Notes under the pieces: model-generated
The model's input: only the letters and a program-made list of their open reading frames with translations
Databases searched by the model: none
What the model was told of the DNA's origin: nothing
Translations under genes and position numbers: made by a program
Assembly (NCBI GenBank): GCA_030847615.1
Contig: JAUMIR010000014.1
Coordinates: 12,438,501-12,502,500, forward strand
Origin: Gambelia wislizenii
Lineage: Eukaryota > Chordata > Lepidosauria > Squamata > Crotaphytidae
Length of the DNA stretch: 64,000 bases
Direction: 5' to 3'
Shown: in pieces, positions 10,882-22,309 of the stretch
How the letters are laid out: each line of letters begins with the position of its first letter
How positions within the stretch are numbered: the stretch's first letter is position 1

Positions 10882-11291
10882 CAGTGGTTCTTAACCTGGG
10901 GTTCAGGGACCCCCAGGAGTCAGTGAGGTCCTCACAAGGGGTCCACGAAGGTTTGAAAGTTGTTCACCCACCTCCTCCTCCCTGCAGTGGAGTGGCTATG
11001 TGACAGGAGCCAAGGCAAAAGCTGGTTGGCTGGCTTGGCCTGCACATTGCCATTCAATCCACTCCAGCCACAAACCTGCAGGAAGAAGCAGGAGAAAAGT
11101 CCTCCCTCACTCTCCAGTGCATCTAAGGGAAGGTTTCATGGATGGTGTAATTGTATTATTGTTATTATCAGGTATTATTATCAGGTATTATTGTTGTTGT
11201 AGTTTTAAATTTTGAGTTAAGCCTTGGGGGTCCACAGCAACAAAAGATATTTAAAGGGGGTCCCTGGTAAAGAAAAGGTTAAGAACTACTC
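10882..11291. mobile_element. Non-autonomous hAT (Charlie-like) element, copy 1
   Basis: Ends are CAGTGGTTCTTAACCTGGGG and AAAAGGTTAAGAACTACT, imperfect inverted repeats of the hAT-Charlie kind. The interior shares CTCCAGCCACAAACCTGCAG and GAAGAAGCAGGAGAAAAGTC with the copy at 15690-16085. Flanking 8-mers GTACAAAG and ATATAAGG are similar but not identical. Confidence 0.75.
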
Positions 11292-11299
11292 ATATAAGG

Positions 11300-11630
11300 C
11301 AATGTCAGCGCTTTCCCATGTTTTGTGTTCCTAAGTGCCTAATGGAACATTTTGTGTGCTCATGGTAGGGATGTAATTCTTTGCTCAGTTGCTTCTTGAA
11401 GGCAGCAACAAGTAATTTTATCAATGTTCTTCCCACTGTGAGAAGGTCTTCAAAAACCAAGTGATTTTCAAAGGTTATTTGTAATTTGGGATTTATTCTG
11501 CGCAAAATTTGCTCACCATTGCTTTGTGCAGAACGCGGCATTTTTTGTGCCAAAAATAATATTTCAATGCAGAAATATGCACATGTGTCTGCCACTGCCA
11601 AATTTAGAGAATGCAGAAAGAAATCTGAGC
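11300..11630. repeat. Dispersed repeat family F (TGTGCAGAAA-rich)
   Basis: Shares CTTCTTGAAGG, TTATTCTGCGCAAAATTTG-like and TGTGCAGAA...TTTTGTGC...AATAATATTTC with 45000-45420 and a short piece at 14280-14360. Family not identified. Confidence 0.55.
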
Positions 11631-11962
11631 TCTACTTCATCACCTTGAAGTCACCTTGAAAACCTTTGACCCGGAAGATACTGTATACTAGCCAAGAAAG
11701 CACAACCAGATGCCATACTGCGTGCAACCAGACAAGATTATTTCCTGAGTCAAATTATGTTCTTGAACATGTGCTAAAAGCAAAAACAATGATGTTATGC
11801 AGGCAGCAATGCTTGGAGGCTAAATCTAGATGTAAGACTCTCTTGTTCTGCCAGGGAGATGTTTGTTAGGAATCAATCAAACAAACAAATCCTAAAGGTT
11901 TAGAATACATTATAAGATGAATGATGTAGCAGTTTTCACCCAGAAAGGTCTGTTTAAGAATA
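11631..11962. other. No recognised feature
   Basis: Unique sequence between repeats; the 67-codon frame at 11666 has no motif. Confidence 0.35.
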
Positions 11963-12208
11963 CAGCTGGAGCCCCATAGCCACAGGAGTTTGGTTCCCAG
12001 AACTACCATGGATAGCAGAAACTATTAAAATAAAGGACTTCCGGTAAAAACATACCATAGAATTGCATTGGAGGACCTAGAAGATGCCTAGAGAGGATGC
12101 TTCTCTAGGCATTTTTCAACATAATTTTATGGTATGTGTCCCCTATTTTGTGTCCCGTGGATAACTGAAGACACAGATATTGGTTCTATGAATACAGGGA
12201 TCCAACTG
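11963..12208. mobile_element. Tigger-like MITE, family B
   Basis: TA flanks both ends (11961-11962 and 12209-12210). Ends are CAGCTGGAGCCCCATAGCCA and ACAGGGATCCAACTG. An internal palindrome, ATGCCTAGAGAGGATGCTTC with TCTAGGCAT, can form a hairpin. Confidence 0.85.
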
Positions 12209-12394
12209 TATATTTAAATTACAGGGTTATATTAATTTCATTCTACTTTAACTATCTGGGTTCCACCATGGAGAAACTTAGGAATTGTCACGGTGCCCTG
12301 AGAAGGAGTAAGGATTAACTCAGAATACCTGAGAACTACAGTTCAGGGGAGTGGACAAGCATACCCACCCTTCAACACTTCCCAGATTAAAACA

Positions 12395-12705
12395 AGATTA
12401 AAACAGATGGCTGAGAAACATTACAGTATGGTCAAGATGGCAAAAGTTATTAACGAGGATGAAGACACATGCGAGGAGAGGTTGAAGCAGTATGCCTTTG
12501 CCTGAGTCTACTGAAAAGGGCAAGATTTGTCTCCTAATCTCTCCCCGCTGTGGAGTGCCATTTGAACTCAGTTTGCACGAAGCTGAGGACAAAGGGAGGG
12601 AAATGGGAGAGAAACTGGGACATTTTAAAAGCAGCTGGAAAAGTAGGATGGCAGAATATTAATTGGGACGGTCCCTGCCAAATCCAAACAGTTGGAGGGT
12701 ATGGA
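12395..12705 (+). repeat. Unclassified repeat family A
   Basis: Near-complete copy: GGTCAAGATGGCAAAAGTTA, ATTTGAACTCAGTTTGCA, GATGGCAGAATATTAATTGG and CAGTTGGAGGGTATG align in order with 54905-55275. Confidence 0.7.
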
Positions 12706-12709
12706 CTAG

Positions 12710-12835
12710 AGCTCTCTAGCAGAAAATTCTAAGTACCAGGCCAAACTGTAAATCCCAGGATTCAGCAGGAAGGAGCCATGATAATTAAAACAATATGAAA
12801 CTGATATCTGAAATGGTATCACACTGTGGGGTTGT
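12710..12835. mobile_element. hAT-like palindromic MITE, right half
   Basis: CCAAACTGTAAATCCCAGGA and AATTAAAACAATATGAAACT match the right half of the element at 2640-2860. Confidence 0.6.
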
Positions 12836-13429
12836 AGAGAGGAGATCCTTCGATTTGGAACTGGATTTGTCCTTCGAGCCTGTGCAATGGATTTTTCTGG
12901 TGGAGCGCAGCGTGCACAGAACTGGCCTCACCCTTTAAACCAGAGATTCATCTGCCATGGCCTTGCAAGCATGGACGTGGCAGCGAGGTCCTCAGGCCGT
13001 AGGTTTGATTAGAGTTTCCTTCTCTTAGATGGTTGACCTTACAGGGTTGGACGAGCACCATCTGCCCGGGTTTGGGATTAGAGTTTTCCTTCTCCTAGGA
13101 TGGTTGCCACAAGGCTAGAGAGCCCATCCTGCCCTTTGACGCTCTTTGTCAGACCCTTCGGTTTTGACCTGTATGGCATGGGAGGCCCTACCGGTGGCTA
13201 TTATGCCACCGCCAGCATAGCTCAAAACATCATTAGGGTACGCAACCTCTCTCCCACGACAAGGGGGCGTCAATGGAGAGGTAGAGAGGAGATACCTTCT
13301 GGGTAAAAGACCAAAGAAGCTGAAGTCTTGCTGCTCAGATTTTGTGAGGCTAATAGATTTAAGCAAATGATTCTGTCAGGACTGGGCTTGCCATAAAAGC
13401 AAGGTGCCCAGCACCTGGCCCTGGGGAAC
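12836..13429. other. Unclassified; includes a short internal duplication
   Basis: GATTAGAGTTTCCTTCTCTT (13010) and GATTAGAGTTTTCCTTCTCC (13077) mark an imperfect direct duplication. The part 13130-13290, with TCAGACCCTTCGGTTTTGAC and CACGACAAGGGGGCG, resembles a segment dispersed in many vertebrate genomes and is probably transposon-derived, but I cannot assign it. Confidence 0.3.
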
Positions 13430-13530
13430 GTTTGGAGTTCAACTCCCAGAAGCCTCAGGAGCATGGCCAGTCATAAGGAACTGTTGTCATCTAAAACATC
13501 TGGAGGGCCACAGCTTCCCCACCCTTGTTA
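13430..13530. mobile_element. Palindromic DNA-element remnant, family C
   Basis: TTCAACTCCCAGAAGCC followed by CATCTGGAGGGCCACAGCTT is the half-palindrome common in reptile genomes; other pieces lie at 26310, 29130, 38497, 41385 and 51300. Confidence 0.55.
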
Positions 13531-13689
13531 GAAAGCCAGGTCAGTGTTTGCTGACTGATAACATTGTTTGCAAGACTTTTTGAGCAGCTCCAATCTCAGT
13601 GTGGGAGGGAGCAAGGGAGGAAAGGGGGTTAATTGTTGCAGCTTCCTGCAAAGAACGCTTGGGAAATGGAGAGCCCGAGCCCTGAAGCA

Positions 13690-14035
13690 TAACCTCCAAC
13701 TGTCCTGATTTGACATGGACAGTCCAGATTAATCTTCTGATTCCCCACTTTTCCAGCTGTTTTTAAAACGTCCTAGTTTCTCACCACTCCTCCCACTTTT
13801 ATTGTTTGTTCTCACAGCTTAATCATAGCTTGCTTCAATTGCTGCAAGTTGATTACTTAGTACATAACTCAACTCAACAGCGGAGACTGGGGGTATGGAG
13901 AAGGTGAAATCTTGTCTTTCCTGGTAGGCTCAGGCAAAAGCACATCAATATCTTGTGCCATCGTGACCACACTCTGATGTTGCTTGTCTACACAGTGTCC
14001 CAGTTTTCATCTATGAAATGTTGGTGGGTATACTG
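13690..14035 (-). repeat. Unclassified repeat family A, inverted
   Basis: Reads as the reverse complement of the 54905-55275 copy: ACCTCCAACTGTCCTGATTT at one end and CATCTATGAAATGTTGG at the other, with GTGACCACACTCTGATGTTG inside. Both ends contain CCAAC or its complement. Confidence 0.7.
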
Positions 14036-14664
14036 AAATGTTAAGGTGGGTAATGTGGGTGGGTTTGGGTTTCAAATATTTAAAACATCCCCCCGCCAGC
14101 ACATGCCATGAGCTGCATCCCTGCCATCAATGTGGCTTTAAATGTATGTTGGGGATCTAAATCTTTGTAAATATGATTCTTGCAGGCAGCACCAAACAGC
14201 TTTGCTTATTTGCTACATTCTGTTAGAAAGTCCTCCAAAACTGTGCAGATGCCAAGGATGTATTTGGAGTTCAAAAATGCTTTCAGGAGATTCTGTGTGT
14301 GTGTGTGTGTGCATGTGCAAAAATAGCATTTTCTGTGCAGAAAATCATGTGCATTTTTGTGGTGCATCATTAGTCCTGAACTGCAAAGAATCTCACCTGT
14401 CCAGCAACCCCCCCCTTTTTTTTTGGTCTGCTGTTCAAATATCTTTGAATACTCTTTCCATCCATCCTAAGGGTATGTTTTAAACCTGGAAGTGACCAGA
14501 CATTTTCTTTGGGGGTTTTGAACAAGGGTGTAGCTATGGGGGGGGTATCAAAATGAGGGCATTGCCTCCCCCCAGGAAGAATTCTGTTTTCCCAAATGAA
14601 TGTCACTCCTCCATTTTATAGACTTAACAGTGACTTAAAACGTCAGTTGAGCCTTTAGAAATAC
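14036..14664. other. Mostly unique; contains (GT)n and a family F piece
   Basis: A GT repeat occupies 14294-14311. Next to it GCATTTTCTGTGCAGAAAAT is a fragment of repeat family F. The remainder is not recognised. Confidence 0.45.
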
Positions 14665-15290
14665 ACTTTGTTTTTTATAAATATTTTTATTAAAATACTC
14701 CAATCATCATTACAACAAAACATTCTGATTTCCACACAGCTATATGATACTTGTATACATTTATATACCTGTAAAGATCTTAATTCTACACATATGACAT
14801 ATCATATTTTGTATTATCCCCTCTTTTTCAACTTCCCACCCAACAGTTACTAGGATTATTATTTTTTTATAATTATCATTCCAAAAATACAATATGCAAA
14901 ATGTTCCACAATATTGAAAATGTCAGATCAAATACAAATTATTTTATATGCTTTATCTACAGATTTTCAACTCATCAGTTGTACCTCTCCTGAATATGTA
15001 GCTACTGGTAGGTCTCTGCTCCCTTCCTGAGAATACAAATGTTGCATAATGGCACAAAATTAATCTTTACGTGATTGCAAGTTAGTTTAGAATGACATAA
15101 CTATCTTTTTATTTTTTAATTTTTTAAACGTTATTAACATTTAATAAACATTACACTAGCTAATGTAGCTAAGACAAAACATAACTTATCTAACTTATAT
15201 AAATAAACATAAACAACACAAATAACTATGTCCAACCCCTCACTCAATGAAGAATGTCCGGCTAGAGTATCTCCAGCAGGTAGCTGTCCA
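14665..15290 (-). mobile_element. Probable L1-like 3' UTR remnants
   Basis: Two AT-rich stretches, each opening with T-rich sequence (14669 and 15104), resemble the 3' UTR of the L1 at 55561-56662: TTTTTTAAACGTTATTAACA and AACATAACTTATC compare with its TTATTTAACATTTATTAGAC and CATATAACATAACATGC. No coding sequence remains, so the call is tentative. Confidence 0.35.
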
Positions 15291-15302
15291 CCCTAGTTCT
15301 GA

Positions 15303-15665
15303 AGAATCATAGAATCATAGAATTGTAGAGTTGGAAGAGACCACGAGGGCCATCCAGTCCAACCCCCCTGCCACGCAGGAAATCACAATCAAAGCATCCC
15401 CGACAGATGGCCATCCAGCCTCTGTTTAAAGACCTCCAAGGAAGGATACCCCACCACGCTCTGAGGGAGCGTGTTCCACTGCCAAACAGCTCTTACTGTC
15501 AGAAAGTTCCTCCTAATGTTGAGGTGGAGTCTCTGTTCCTGGAGCTTGCATCCATTGCTCTGTGTTCCAGTCTCTGGAGCAGCAGAAAACAAGCCTGCTC
15601 CATCCTCAACAGGACACCCCTTCAAATACTTAAACAGGGCTATCATATCACATCCAGAGAAGGAG
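15303..15665 (-). mobile_element. CR1 LINE 3' fragment
   Basis: Starts with CATAGAAT units. On the minus strand 15646-15389 is an open frame with RFHLNIRRNFLTVRAVWQWN and RLDGHLSGML. It is truncated at ALFKYLKG. Confidence 0.93.
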
Positions 15666-15689
15666 ACCCCACCATCTCTCTAGGTTGGT

Positions 15690-16085
15690 AGTACTTAACT
15701 TGTGGCCTGTGGACCCCCAGGGGGCTGCAATGTCCTTACAGGGGATCTACGAAGGCTTGAAGGCCGCTCGGCTCACCTCCTCCTTGCAGTGGAGCAGCAA
15801 GGAGGAGGTAAAATCAGGCATGTTGTCATTGAATTGCTCCAGCCACAAACTTGCAGGAAGAAGCAGGAGAAAAGTCTTTGCTCCCAGTCCAGTGCCTCTG
15901 AGGCTTGAAGGTTTAATGAATAGTGTAATTGTATCATCATCATCATCATCATCATCAGGTATTATTATTATTATTACGAGAGATGATTTGACTAAAATTA
16001 GAATGAGTCATAGGATGAGACAGAGTGAGAATTTCTCAAAGGAACTCTTTCCCTTTGAATAATTTGAGTTAAGCGTTGTCATAAT
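15690..16085. mobile_element. Non-autonomous hAT element, copy 2
   Basis: Shares the whole interior plan of 10882-11291: ACCCCCAGGGGGCTGC-like start, CTCCAGCCACAAACTTGCAG, GAAGAAGCAGGAGAAAAGTC, GTGTAATTGTATCATC and a trinucleotide array (ATC)n (ATT)n at 15935-15976. The right end is degraded. Confidence 0.7.
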
Positions 16086-16109
16086 ACCTTTTTTGGACCT
16101 TCTGAAACA

Positions 16110-16380
16110 TCATGAATCCCCCGATATCCATGAAGGATATGTTCCTAGACTTACCGTGGATACCAGAAACTGTGGATAATAGCGAATCCTATTAAAATGA
16201 ATGACTTCCAGCCCAAGCATGCCATAGAGTCACACTGGAGGACCTAGCAATGCCTAGAGAAAAACACCTCTCTAGGCATCTTCTAGGTTCTCCAGTGCAA
16301 TTCTATGGGTGTTTGTTACTATCAGTGGTTTCAGGTAACTGCGGTAAGTCTGAGAATATATCCCGCATGGATACAGTAGC
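16110..16380. mobile_element. Tigger-like MITE, family B
   Basis: GATATCCATGAAGGATATGT, GACTTACCGTGGATACCAGA, ATGCCTAGAGAAAAACACCT and CTCTAGGCATCTTCTAGGTT are family landmarks. The terminal repeats are worn. Confidence 0.75.
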
Positions 16381-16729
16381 GGGGGAGGGGACATGGAGGC
16401 GACCTGAATAATCTGAACACTGTCTGAATATCCGAAGAAAACAGGATAACAAAGCAGTGTGGGGGTATTCTTCCTTGGCAGGAGGTTGGACTCAATGGCT
16501 TCTTGTAGTGACTTCAAACAAGATGCTGCATCAGTGGTGGACAACACAAGATGCCCCAGGATCAGCGCAGTGGCAGATCAAAGGGAAGATGGGTGAGAAG
16601 GATGCCCTCCCACTGAGAGTGCCCTTATTCCAGCCCTTCATCCGCATGGTCAGTCCTAGTCCCAGATGGAGGGGGGTTTGCATGTGACACACAGCTGGGG
16701 GCCCTATGTCACAAGATGTCTGGAAGGAA
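16381..16729. other. No recognised feature
   Basis: Unique sequence; the 76-codon frame at 16457 has no motif. Confidence 0.35.
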
Positions 16730-17500
16730 TTATGCTATGAGACTCAGGGCCCATCTATAAGAGGCAAAACAAAACAAAACAAAAAAACCCAACAAGAGCA
16801 GCAAAAAACATGGAGTGCCTCACAGTAATGGCATTTTGCAGTACCAGTGACTTGTCTCAACGGTGTTTTTGCCCCATAAGCCCCCATAAGCTTTACATGC
16901 TAGATGGCGGCTGCGAGTGATCTACTCATGTTTGTACTTTGCTGCTGATGACCTTTAAAAAATTGATGTTCAAGGTGTACTAGAGCAATAGAGCAATTTT
17001 TCAAATAAACAGGAGAGCAAAAAACAAAACAAAACCCACACCCTTTTTTATCACCTTAGTGATCACTCGCTAAGGCAAAAATCCACCATGGCCACAGCAG
17101 GCGCTTGCCTTGTTAGCAAACCCCACCCCCCATGTTCACCCAGCCAATTAGCTTTGCATTTCTTCTCCTATGGAGAAGCAATTCAAAGCAAATCACTTGT
17201 CCCGATGAGGAGGAATGCACACCCTCTCGCTGTTTTTAAAAAAACTGCAGGAAAAGCCGCAAAGGTTTTTCCTGCATTGTTTTTACTGTTTTGAGCCTCC
17301 CCTCCTTCCAAATGCAGTGGATAGATGCAGGATCCCATTTAGACAGATCATATTCCCAGAGAATTCCCTGAGGGGTATTTCCACCCTTTAGATGACGGGC
17401 ACCAATGCCATATACTGACCAATGGAAGGATGGGGTGGACCATTGCCATGAGACCATATTGACTCTTTAAGGGGTCCTTGGAGGCTGCTTCCCAGGGTCA
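16730..17500. repeat. Unclassified repeat family D, copy 1
   Basis: Shares with 19340-19935, in the same order: GCTAGATGGCGGCTGCGAGT, CCACAGCAGGCGCTTGCC, CCAGCCAATTAGCTTTGCAT, GTTTTTAAAAAAACTGCAGG and TTAGACAGATCATATTCCC. Likely a non-autonomous transposon of about 600-700 bp. Not identified. Confidence 0.55.
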
Positions 17501-17603
17501 TTACCCATAGTAATTTTGGCCAATGGAATTTCCTTCTGTCCCCAAATTTCTAGCATTACAGAGCGTGAGACAGTGAAAATCACTCACACCTAGAATGCTT
17601 ATA

Positions 17604-17998
17604 CAGTCAGCCCTCCACATTTGCAGATTTAACTTTGGCAGAATTGACTATTCACAGACTATTTGCTGCCGCCGCCACCACTGCTGACCTATGCCATTTT
17701 TAATAGGGATTGCAACCCTTGTGAGACTGAGAGAGACTGTGAACATGCAGCCAGGCTTGAAAGTCCCTAATAAAAATGGTGTAGGGTAGCCACAGAAGCA
17801 GTGGTGAGCCCCGCCAGCTGCTCACTTCTGCCTTGTGAAAGAATCCTGGTGCCTAGAAGGCATCCGCAGTGGGTTGAATGCAGATTGTACTTTCGTATGT
17901 GTTAAATACATTCTTTTTTGGGGGGTAGAGATAGTCCCCCCACCAACATTTGCAAGGGTCCTGTGCCCCTAACCCAAGAGAATGTGGAGAGCCAACTG
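17604..17998. mobile_element. Long-hairpin Tigger-like element
   Basis: Ends CAGTCAGCCCTCCACATTTG and GAATGTGGAGAGCCAACTG are inverted repeats, with TA before the left end. The core is palindromic: ACCACTGCTGACCTATGCCA and TTTTTAATAGGGATT pair with CCCTAATAAAAATGGTG and GAAGCAGTGGT. Confidence 0.7.
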
Positions 17999-18219
17999 TC
18001 ATGTTCGCAGTGCCTTGGAAGTTTCAGCCCTTTTCTTTGGGTGTCCACCCTGGATTGCTAAAGGCTCAGCTGAAACTTTACATTACTTTAATGCAAGAAA
18101 AGAAAGGATTGAAGGAAACTTTATGGGGGAAGGAGAATTCTTATTTGTAGGGCAATCATTTCATTTTGCCCCTGCTGTAGCTATGCCCTGGTCATTATAG
18201 GGCAATATTACCCATTTTG

Positions 18220-18601
18220 CATAGAATCATAGAGTTGAAAGAGACCACAAGGGCCATCCAGTCCAACCCCCTGCCTTGCAGGAAGACACAATCAAACCAC
18301 GCCTGACAGCCAGCCAGTCAGCCTCTGTTTAAAAAATCTCCAAAGAAGGAGACTCCACCACACTCCAAGGCAGCACATTCTATTGCCAAACAGCTCTTAC
18401 CATCAGGAAATTCTTCCTAATGTTTAGGTGGAATCTCTTTTCCTGTAGTTTGAACCCATTGCTCCAAGCCCTAGTCTCTGGAGCAGCAGGAAACAAGCTT
18501 GCTCCATCCTTCAAATATTTAAACATGGCTATCATGCCCCCTCTTAACCTTGTCTTCTCCAGGCTAAACATGCCCAGCTCCCTAAGCCACTCCTCATAGA
18601 G
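18220..18601 (-). mobile_element. CR1 LINE 3' fragment
   Basis: CATAGAATCATAGAGTTG tail, then the complement of CR1 ORF2 through [11 protein letters not shown] minus-strand frame with FHLNIRKNFLMVRAVWQ is open over 18571-18380. Confidence 0.92.
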
Positions 18602-19044
18602 TATGACTTCCAGACATTTTCATATTTCTGTGGCTGCTGGGGAGGGGTCTTTGGGCCTCAAAAATAGCCTTGACAACATACAGATGGTCTCTGGGCTACC
18701 CTTTCTCCACCCCTGCCTTAGGTTGGACCCTGAGAAGTAACTGCTGGTCATTTTCTCAAGCTCGCATTTTCTCTGCAAGGTCAGGTTGACTTTTGACTAT
18801 GCTCAGTTTGATTATCTGTTTTGTGGCCACTCTAGTCCCTGTATAAGCCAATAAAATCAATTTGGGGTGGGGGGGAGACAGACAACAGTGATGATACCCT
18901 GGGGCTCCATACAAGGAGAATATTTGTAATTCAGTGCACATTCTGAAAAGTGCTCAAGGTGCTCCACATGTGCAGGAAGGCACTAATGCTCCGTCGACAA
19001 CTCTTTGCCAAGGCAGCTCAAAGGAGCAAGGCTCCCTCTGAATG
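18602..19044. other. No recognised feature
   Basis: Unique sequence between CR1 and a family A copy. Confidence 0.35.
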
Positions 19045-19985
19045 CATACCCCCCAACTGCCTTGCTTTGGCAGGAAAAGTCCTGATTAATCCTCTATTGG
19101 CTCACTTTTTCAGCTGCTCTTAAAATGTCCCATCTCCTCTCTTCTCCTCTGGCTACTATCCTCCTTTGTTCTCAGCTTATTTCAGTTGCTGCAAGCTGCA
19201 TTCAAAATGGATTTAACTCTATGGGGGTGAGAGGAGGGGGAAGAATCCTTTCCGAGTAGGCTCAGAGGAAAGCAAATTGTTAGAGCCATCTTTTCTTCCT
19301 TGTTAATAACTTTTGCCATTTTGACCACATTCTGGCCCTGTCTATACGGGGTGGGGGTGGATACGATCTCCTCCAAAGAAGCAGCCATTCGCATCACTCT
19401 GACCTGTCTTAATGATCAAAAGAGCCCCCTTAAACTTTGCATGCCCGCTAGCCAAGATGGCGGCCGCAAGTGATTTACTCACAGTTTTAAATCTGCCGCT
19501 GCTGATTTTTTTTAAAAAAAAAAACAGTTTACCATGGTACACACATGCAATATTTCGTATTTACAAAAAGAAAAAGAGTAAAAGATCACCATTTTAACGA
19601 CTTACCAAACCCTTGCTTAGCCCCAAACCCAACATGGCACTAGCAGGCACTTTCCCTGTTTGCTAGTCCCACCCCCATGATTGTCCAGCCAATCAGCTTA
19701 TGTTGCCTGGTCACAGCAACGTAAATGCGGCTGTCCTAATGATCACACATTTGCATGCCCTACAGAGCTTTTTAAAAACTCAGAGAAAAGCTCCGAAGGC
19801 TTCCCTTCAGAGCTTATGGTGGATTTGGCTACCCCCCTTCTGAATGAGACGTATTGATGCGAATGTCTGTTTGGACAGATTATCTTCCGTGCAATTGCCA
19901 TTTGGATTATTTCCACTATTTGGACAGGACCTCTGAAGTTACCCAGCCGCATGTGTCCTGGTTTCTATTTGTGAAATGTTGGAGG
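19045..19985 (-). repeat. Unclassified repeat family A, split by family D
   Basis: Left part 19045-19339 (CCCCCAACTGCCTTGCTTTG to TTTTGACCACATTCTG) and right part 19936-19985 (GTGTCCTGGTTTCTATTTGT GAAATGTTGGAGGG) are the two ends of one family A copy. Family D sits in the gap. Confidence 0.65.
19340..19935. repeat. Unclassified repeat family D, copy 2, nested
   Basis: Contains GCTAGCCAAGATGGCGGCCG, GCACTAGCAGGCACTTTCCC, CCAGCCAATCAGCTTATGTT and TTTGGACAGATTATCTTCC, parallel to 16730-17500. Its position inside family A shows that it inserted later than family A. Confidence 0.6.
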
Positions 19986-20090
19986 GCATATGAATGAACT
20001 ACAAATTCCAGGATTCCAATAGGATAGAACCATGGCAATTAAAGTGAAATCATAGTACTATAACTGGATAGTGTGAACAGCTCCAGGAAA
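19986..20090. mobile_element. hAT-like palindromic MITE, right half
   Basis: GAACTACAAATTCCAGGATT, ACCATGGCAATTAAAGTG and GGATAGTGTGAACAGCTCC match the right half of the palindromic MITE. Confidence 0.6.
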
Positions 20091-21091
20091 CATGCCATTT
20101 TCCCCTCATTTCTTTTTAGAATTTGTGAATTTTAGAGCCAATCACCATTTCTCTGGCCTTAAAACCTCAACCCAGTAGAATGTACATAAGTATTTTCTTA
20201 TCAAGTTCCCACTGATTTAATGGGTCTGCTTTAGTTGGGATGAATAATTAGACTGAGGCCTAAATCTTTATAGATTTCACTTTTGCAAGGATGAACAATT
20301 TCCATTTTCTCCCAGCTAGATGAAATTATGACTGTTTTGATCATTTCCCAATTTTATTTATTTTTGTTGTTGTTGCATTTTGGAACTTTTTGCAAAAAAA
20401 TGTTCCAAATGTTATTATGCAAAACACTGGATTTTGTACAAATGACACGATATCTTTGCACAAATGGCAATTTTTTCCTGATTCACCAAGCAAAGTGCTG
20501 CTGATAAAAATAAATAAATAAAGTATTTGCCTTCTTACAGAAAGAACAGCAAATATCATGGTGGTTGAGGAGGAGGAGACATTAAGCTAGATAGTACGAT
20601 GATTGATCTTTATTTGAAAGTATGATGATTGATCTTTATTTGAGAAAAACAAAACATTCACGCACAAATTCAGGCTTAAAGCATTCACACAAGGGTAGTG
20701 AATAAAGTAGGAAATATTGGGATAGAGGAATAGTGAGGGAAATTTCCAGTGGGTGATATACCTGTCTGGTAGAGCAGACGTTCCTGCAGCAGCGTGGTCT
20801 CAGAGTGAGCCCTGAGGGTTTGTCAGCAAATTGGCTGCATGGATGTAGGAGGAGGAGCTGAAGACAATGCTTCTTCACACTGCAGATTTGTTAAGGGCAT
20901 CTTAATGTGCAGATACTTTGTGACTGAAAGGAGGAAGCAACTTCCTTTGTTTGGTAGAGGGTGAAGGAATGAGGCTCATTTACAGGTTTGAGTCTGCCAG
21001 CTTTAGCTGATAGGATTAGCCATGTGTTTGGACCTTCAGTTGTTTTGCAAATTAACATTTCTTTGGAATTTAGGTGGCCCCTCCTTAAGTG
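20091..21091. other. No gene recognised; short duplication inside
   Basis: About 1 kb of mostly unique sequence. GATGATTGATCTTTATTTGA occurs twice in tandem at 20598-20642, with a period of about 26 bp. Confidence 0.45.
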
Positions 21092-21493
21092 CATAGAATC
21101 ATAGAATTGTAGAGTTAGAATTATAGAATCATAGAATTGTAGAGTTGGAAGAGACCACGAGGGCCATCCAGTCCAACTCCCTGCCACGCAGGAATTCTTG
21201 ATCAAAGCATCCCCGACAGATGGCCATCCAGCCTCTGTTTGAAGACCTCCAAGGAAGGAGACCCCACCACGCTTCGAGGGAGTGCGTTCCACTGCCGAAC
21301 AGCTCTTACTGTCAAAAAGTTCCTCCTAATGTTGAGGTGGAATCTCTGTTCCTGGAGCTTGCACCCATTGCTCCGTGTTTCAGTCTCTGGAGCAGCAGAA
21401 AACAAGCCTGCTCCATCCTCAGCGTGACACCCCTTCAAATACTTAAACAGGGCTATCATATCGCCTCTTAACTGTCTTTTTTCCCCGGCTAAG
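21092..21493 (-). mobile_element. CR1 LINE 3' fragment with duplicated tail
   Basis: The tail ATAGAATCATAGAATTGTAG occurs twice (21093 and 21123). A minus-strand frame (21546-21202) reads [34 protein letters not shown] and RLDGHLSGML without a stop. Confidence 0.93.
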
Positions 21494-21735
21494 AAGAGAC
21501 CACAAGGGCCATCCAGTCCAACCCCCTGCCATGTAGGAATACACAATCAAAGCATCCCCGACAGATGGCCATCCAGCCTCTGTTTAAAGACCTCCAAGGA
21601 AGGAGACCCCACCACGCTCCGAGGGAGTGCATTCCACTGCCGAACAGCTCTTACTGTCAAAAGGTTCCTCCTAATGTTGAGGTGGAATCTCTGTTCCTGG
21701 AGCTTGCATCCATTGCTCCGTGTTCTAGTCTGAAT
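21494..21735 (-). mobile_element. Second CR1 fragment, abutting the first
   Basis: GAGACCACAAGGGCCATCCA starts a second CR1 3' end directly after the first; it lacks the terminal ATTCTATG units and ends after the ORF2 segment [12 protein letters not shown] (in complement). Confidence 0.85.
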
Positions 21736-21946
21736 GCTAGTCTTTAGGATTCCTGGTTTTGGAATTTTCCAGCTTTAAGGGCTGCACTATGTGGAAGGAA
21801 ATATTGCCAGTTATCAAGACAGACATGGGACTGGGGGCATCAGTGTAGGAAGCAGACCTGTTACATTGTAGTCATAATCTAACATAGGTATGTCTTATTA
21901 ACTTGGGGGGAAAAGGGGAATTATTTAGTAATTTGGCTTGACAGAG
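21736..21946. other. No recognised feature
   Basis: Short unique stretch. Confidence 0.3.
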
Positions 21947-22080
21947 TGAAAACTGGAGAAGGAGGAATTTCATCAGGTGTTGCTTGTCAGGCAACCAGGT
22001 AACATGCAACACCTGTTGAAATTCCCCCTTTTGTACAACCATTAAAGGTACAGGACACCTCTCCAGTTTTCATTCTGGTA
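21947..22080. mobile_element. Palindromic MITE
   Basis: GTGAAAACTGGAGAAGGAGG and CATCAGGTGTTGC on the left pair with GCAACACCTGTTGAAATTCC and CTCTCCAGTTTTCATTC on the right. Confidence 0.65.
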
Positions 22081-22309
22081 ACCCTGTTTATAATTACAAG
22101 CATGCCTCTGCTAATGTAGATACAGTCCTGGTTATTGTTTCTTTAGCAGAAAACTTGGTGCCAGGGGCAGAGATAATGAAAAGACATGGGATGGGTTCCC
22201 AGACCAGAAAAGAGAAGAGCAGTAGTAGGTACAACATATTTCAGCAAACTTTTTTTTAATTGGAAACTAATAATATGTACATATGAAATTAAACAACCAG
22301 GTTAGTGAA
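22081..22309. other. No recognised feature
   Basis: Unique A/T-rich sequence upstream of the promoter-proximal palindromes. Confidence 0.3.
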
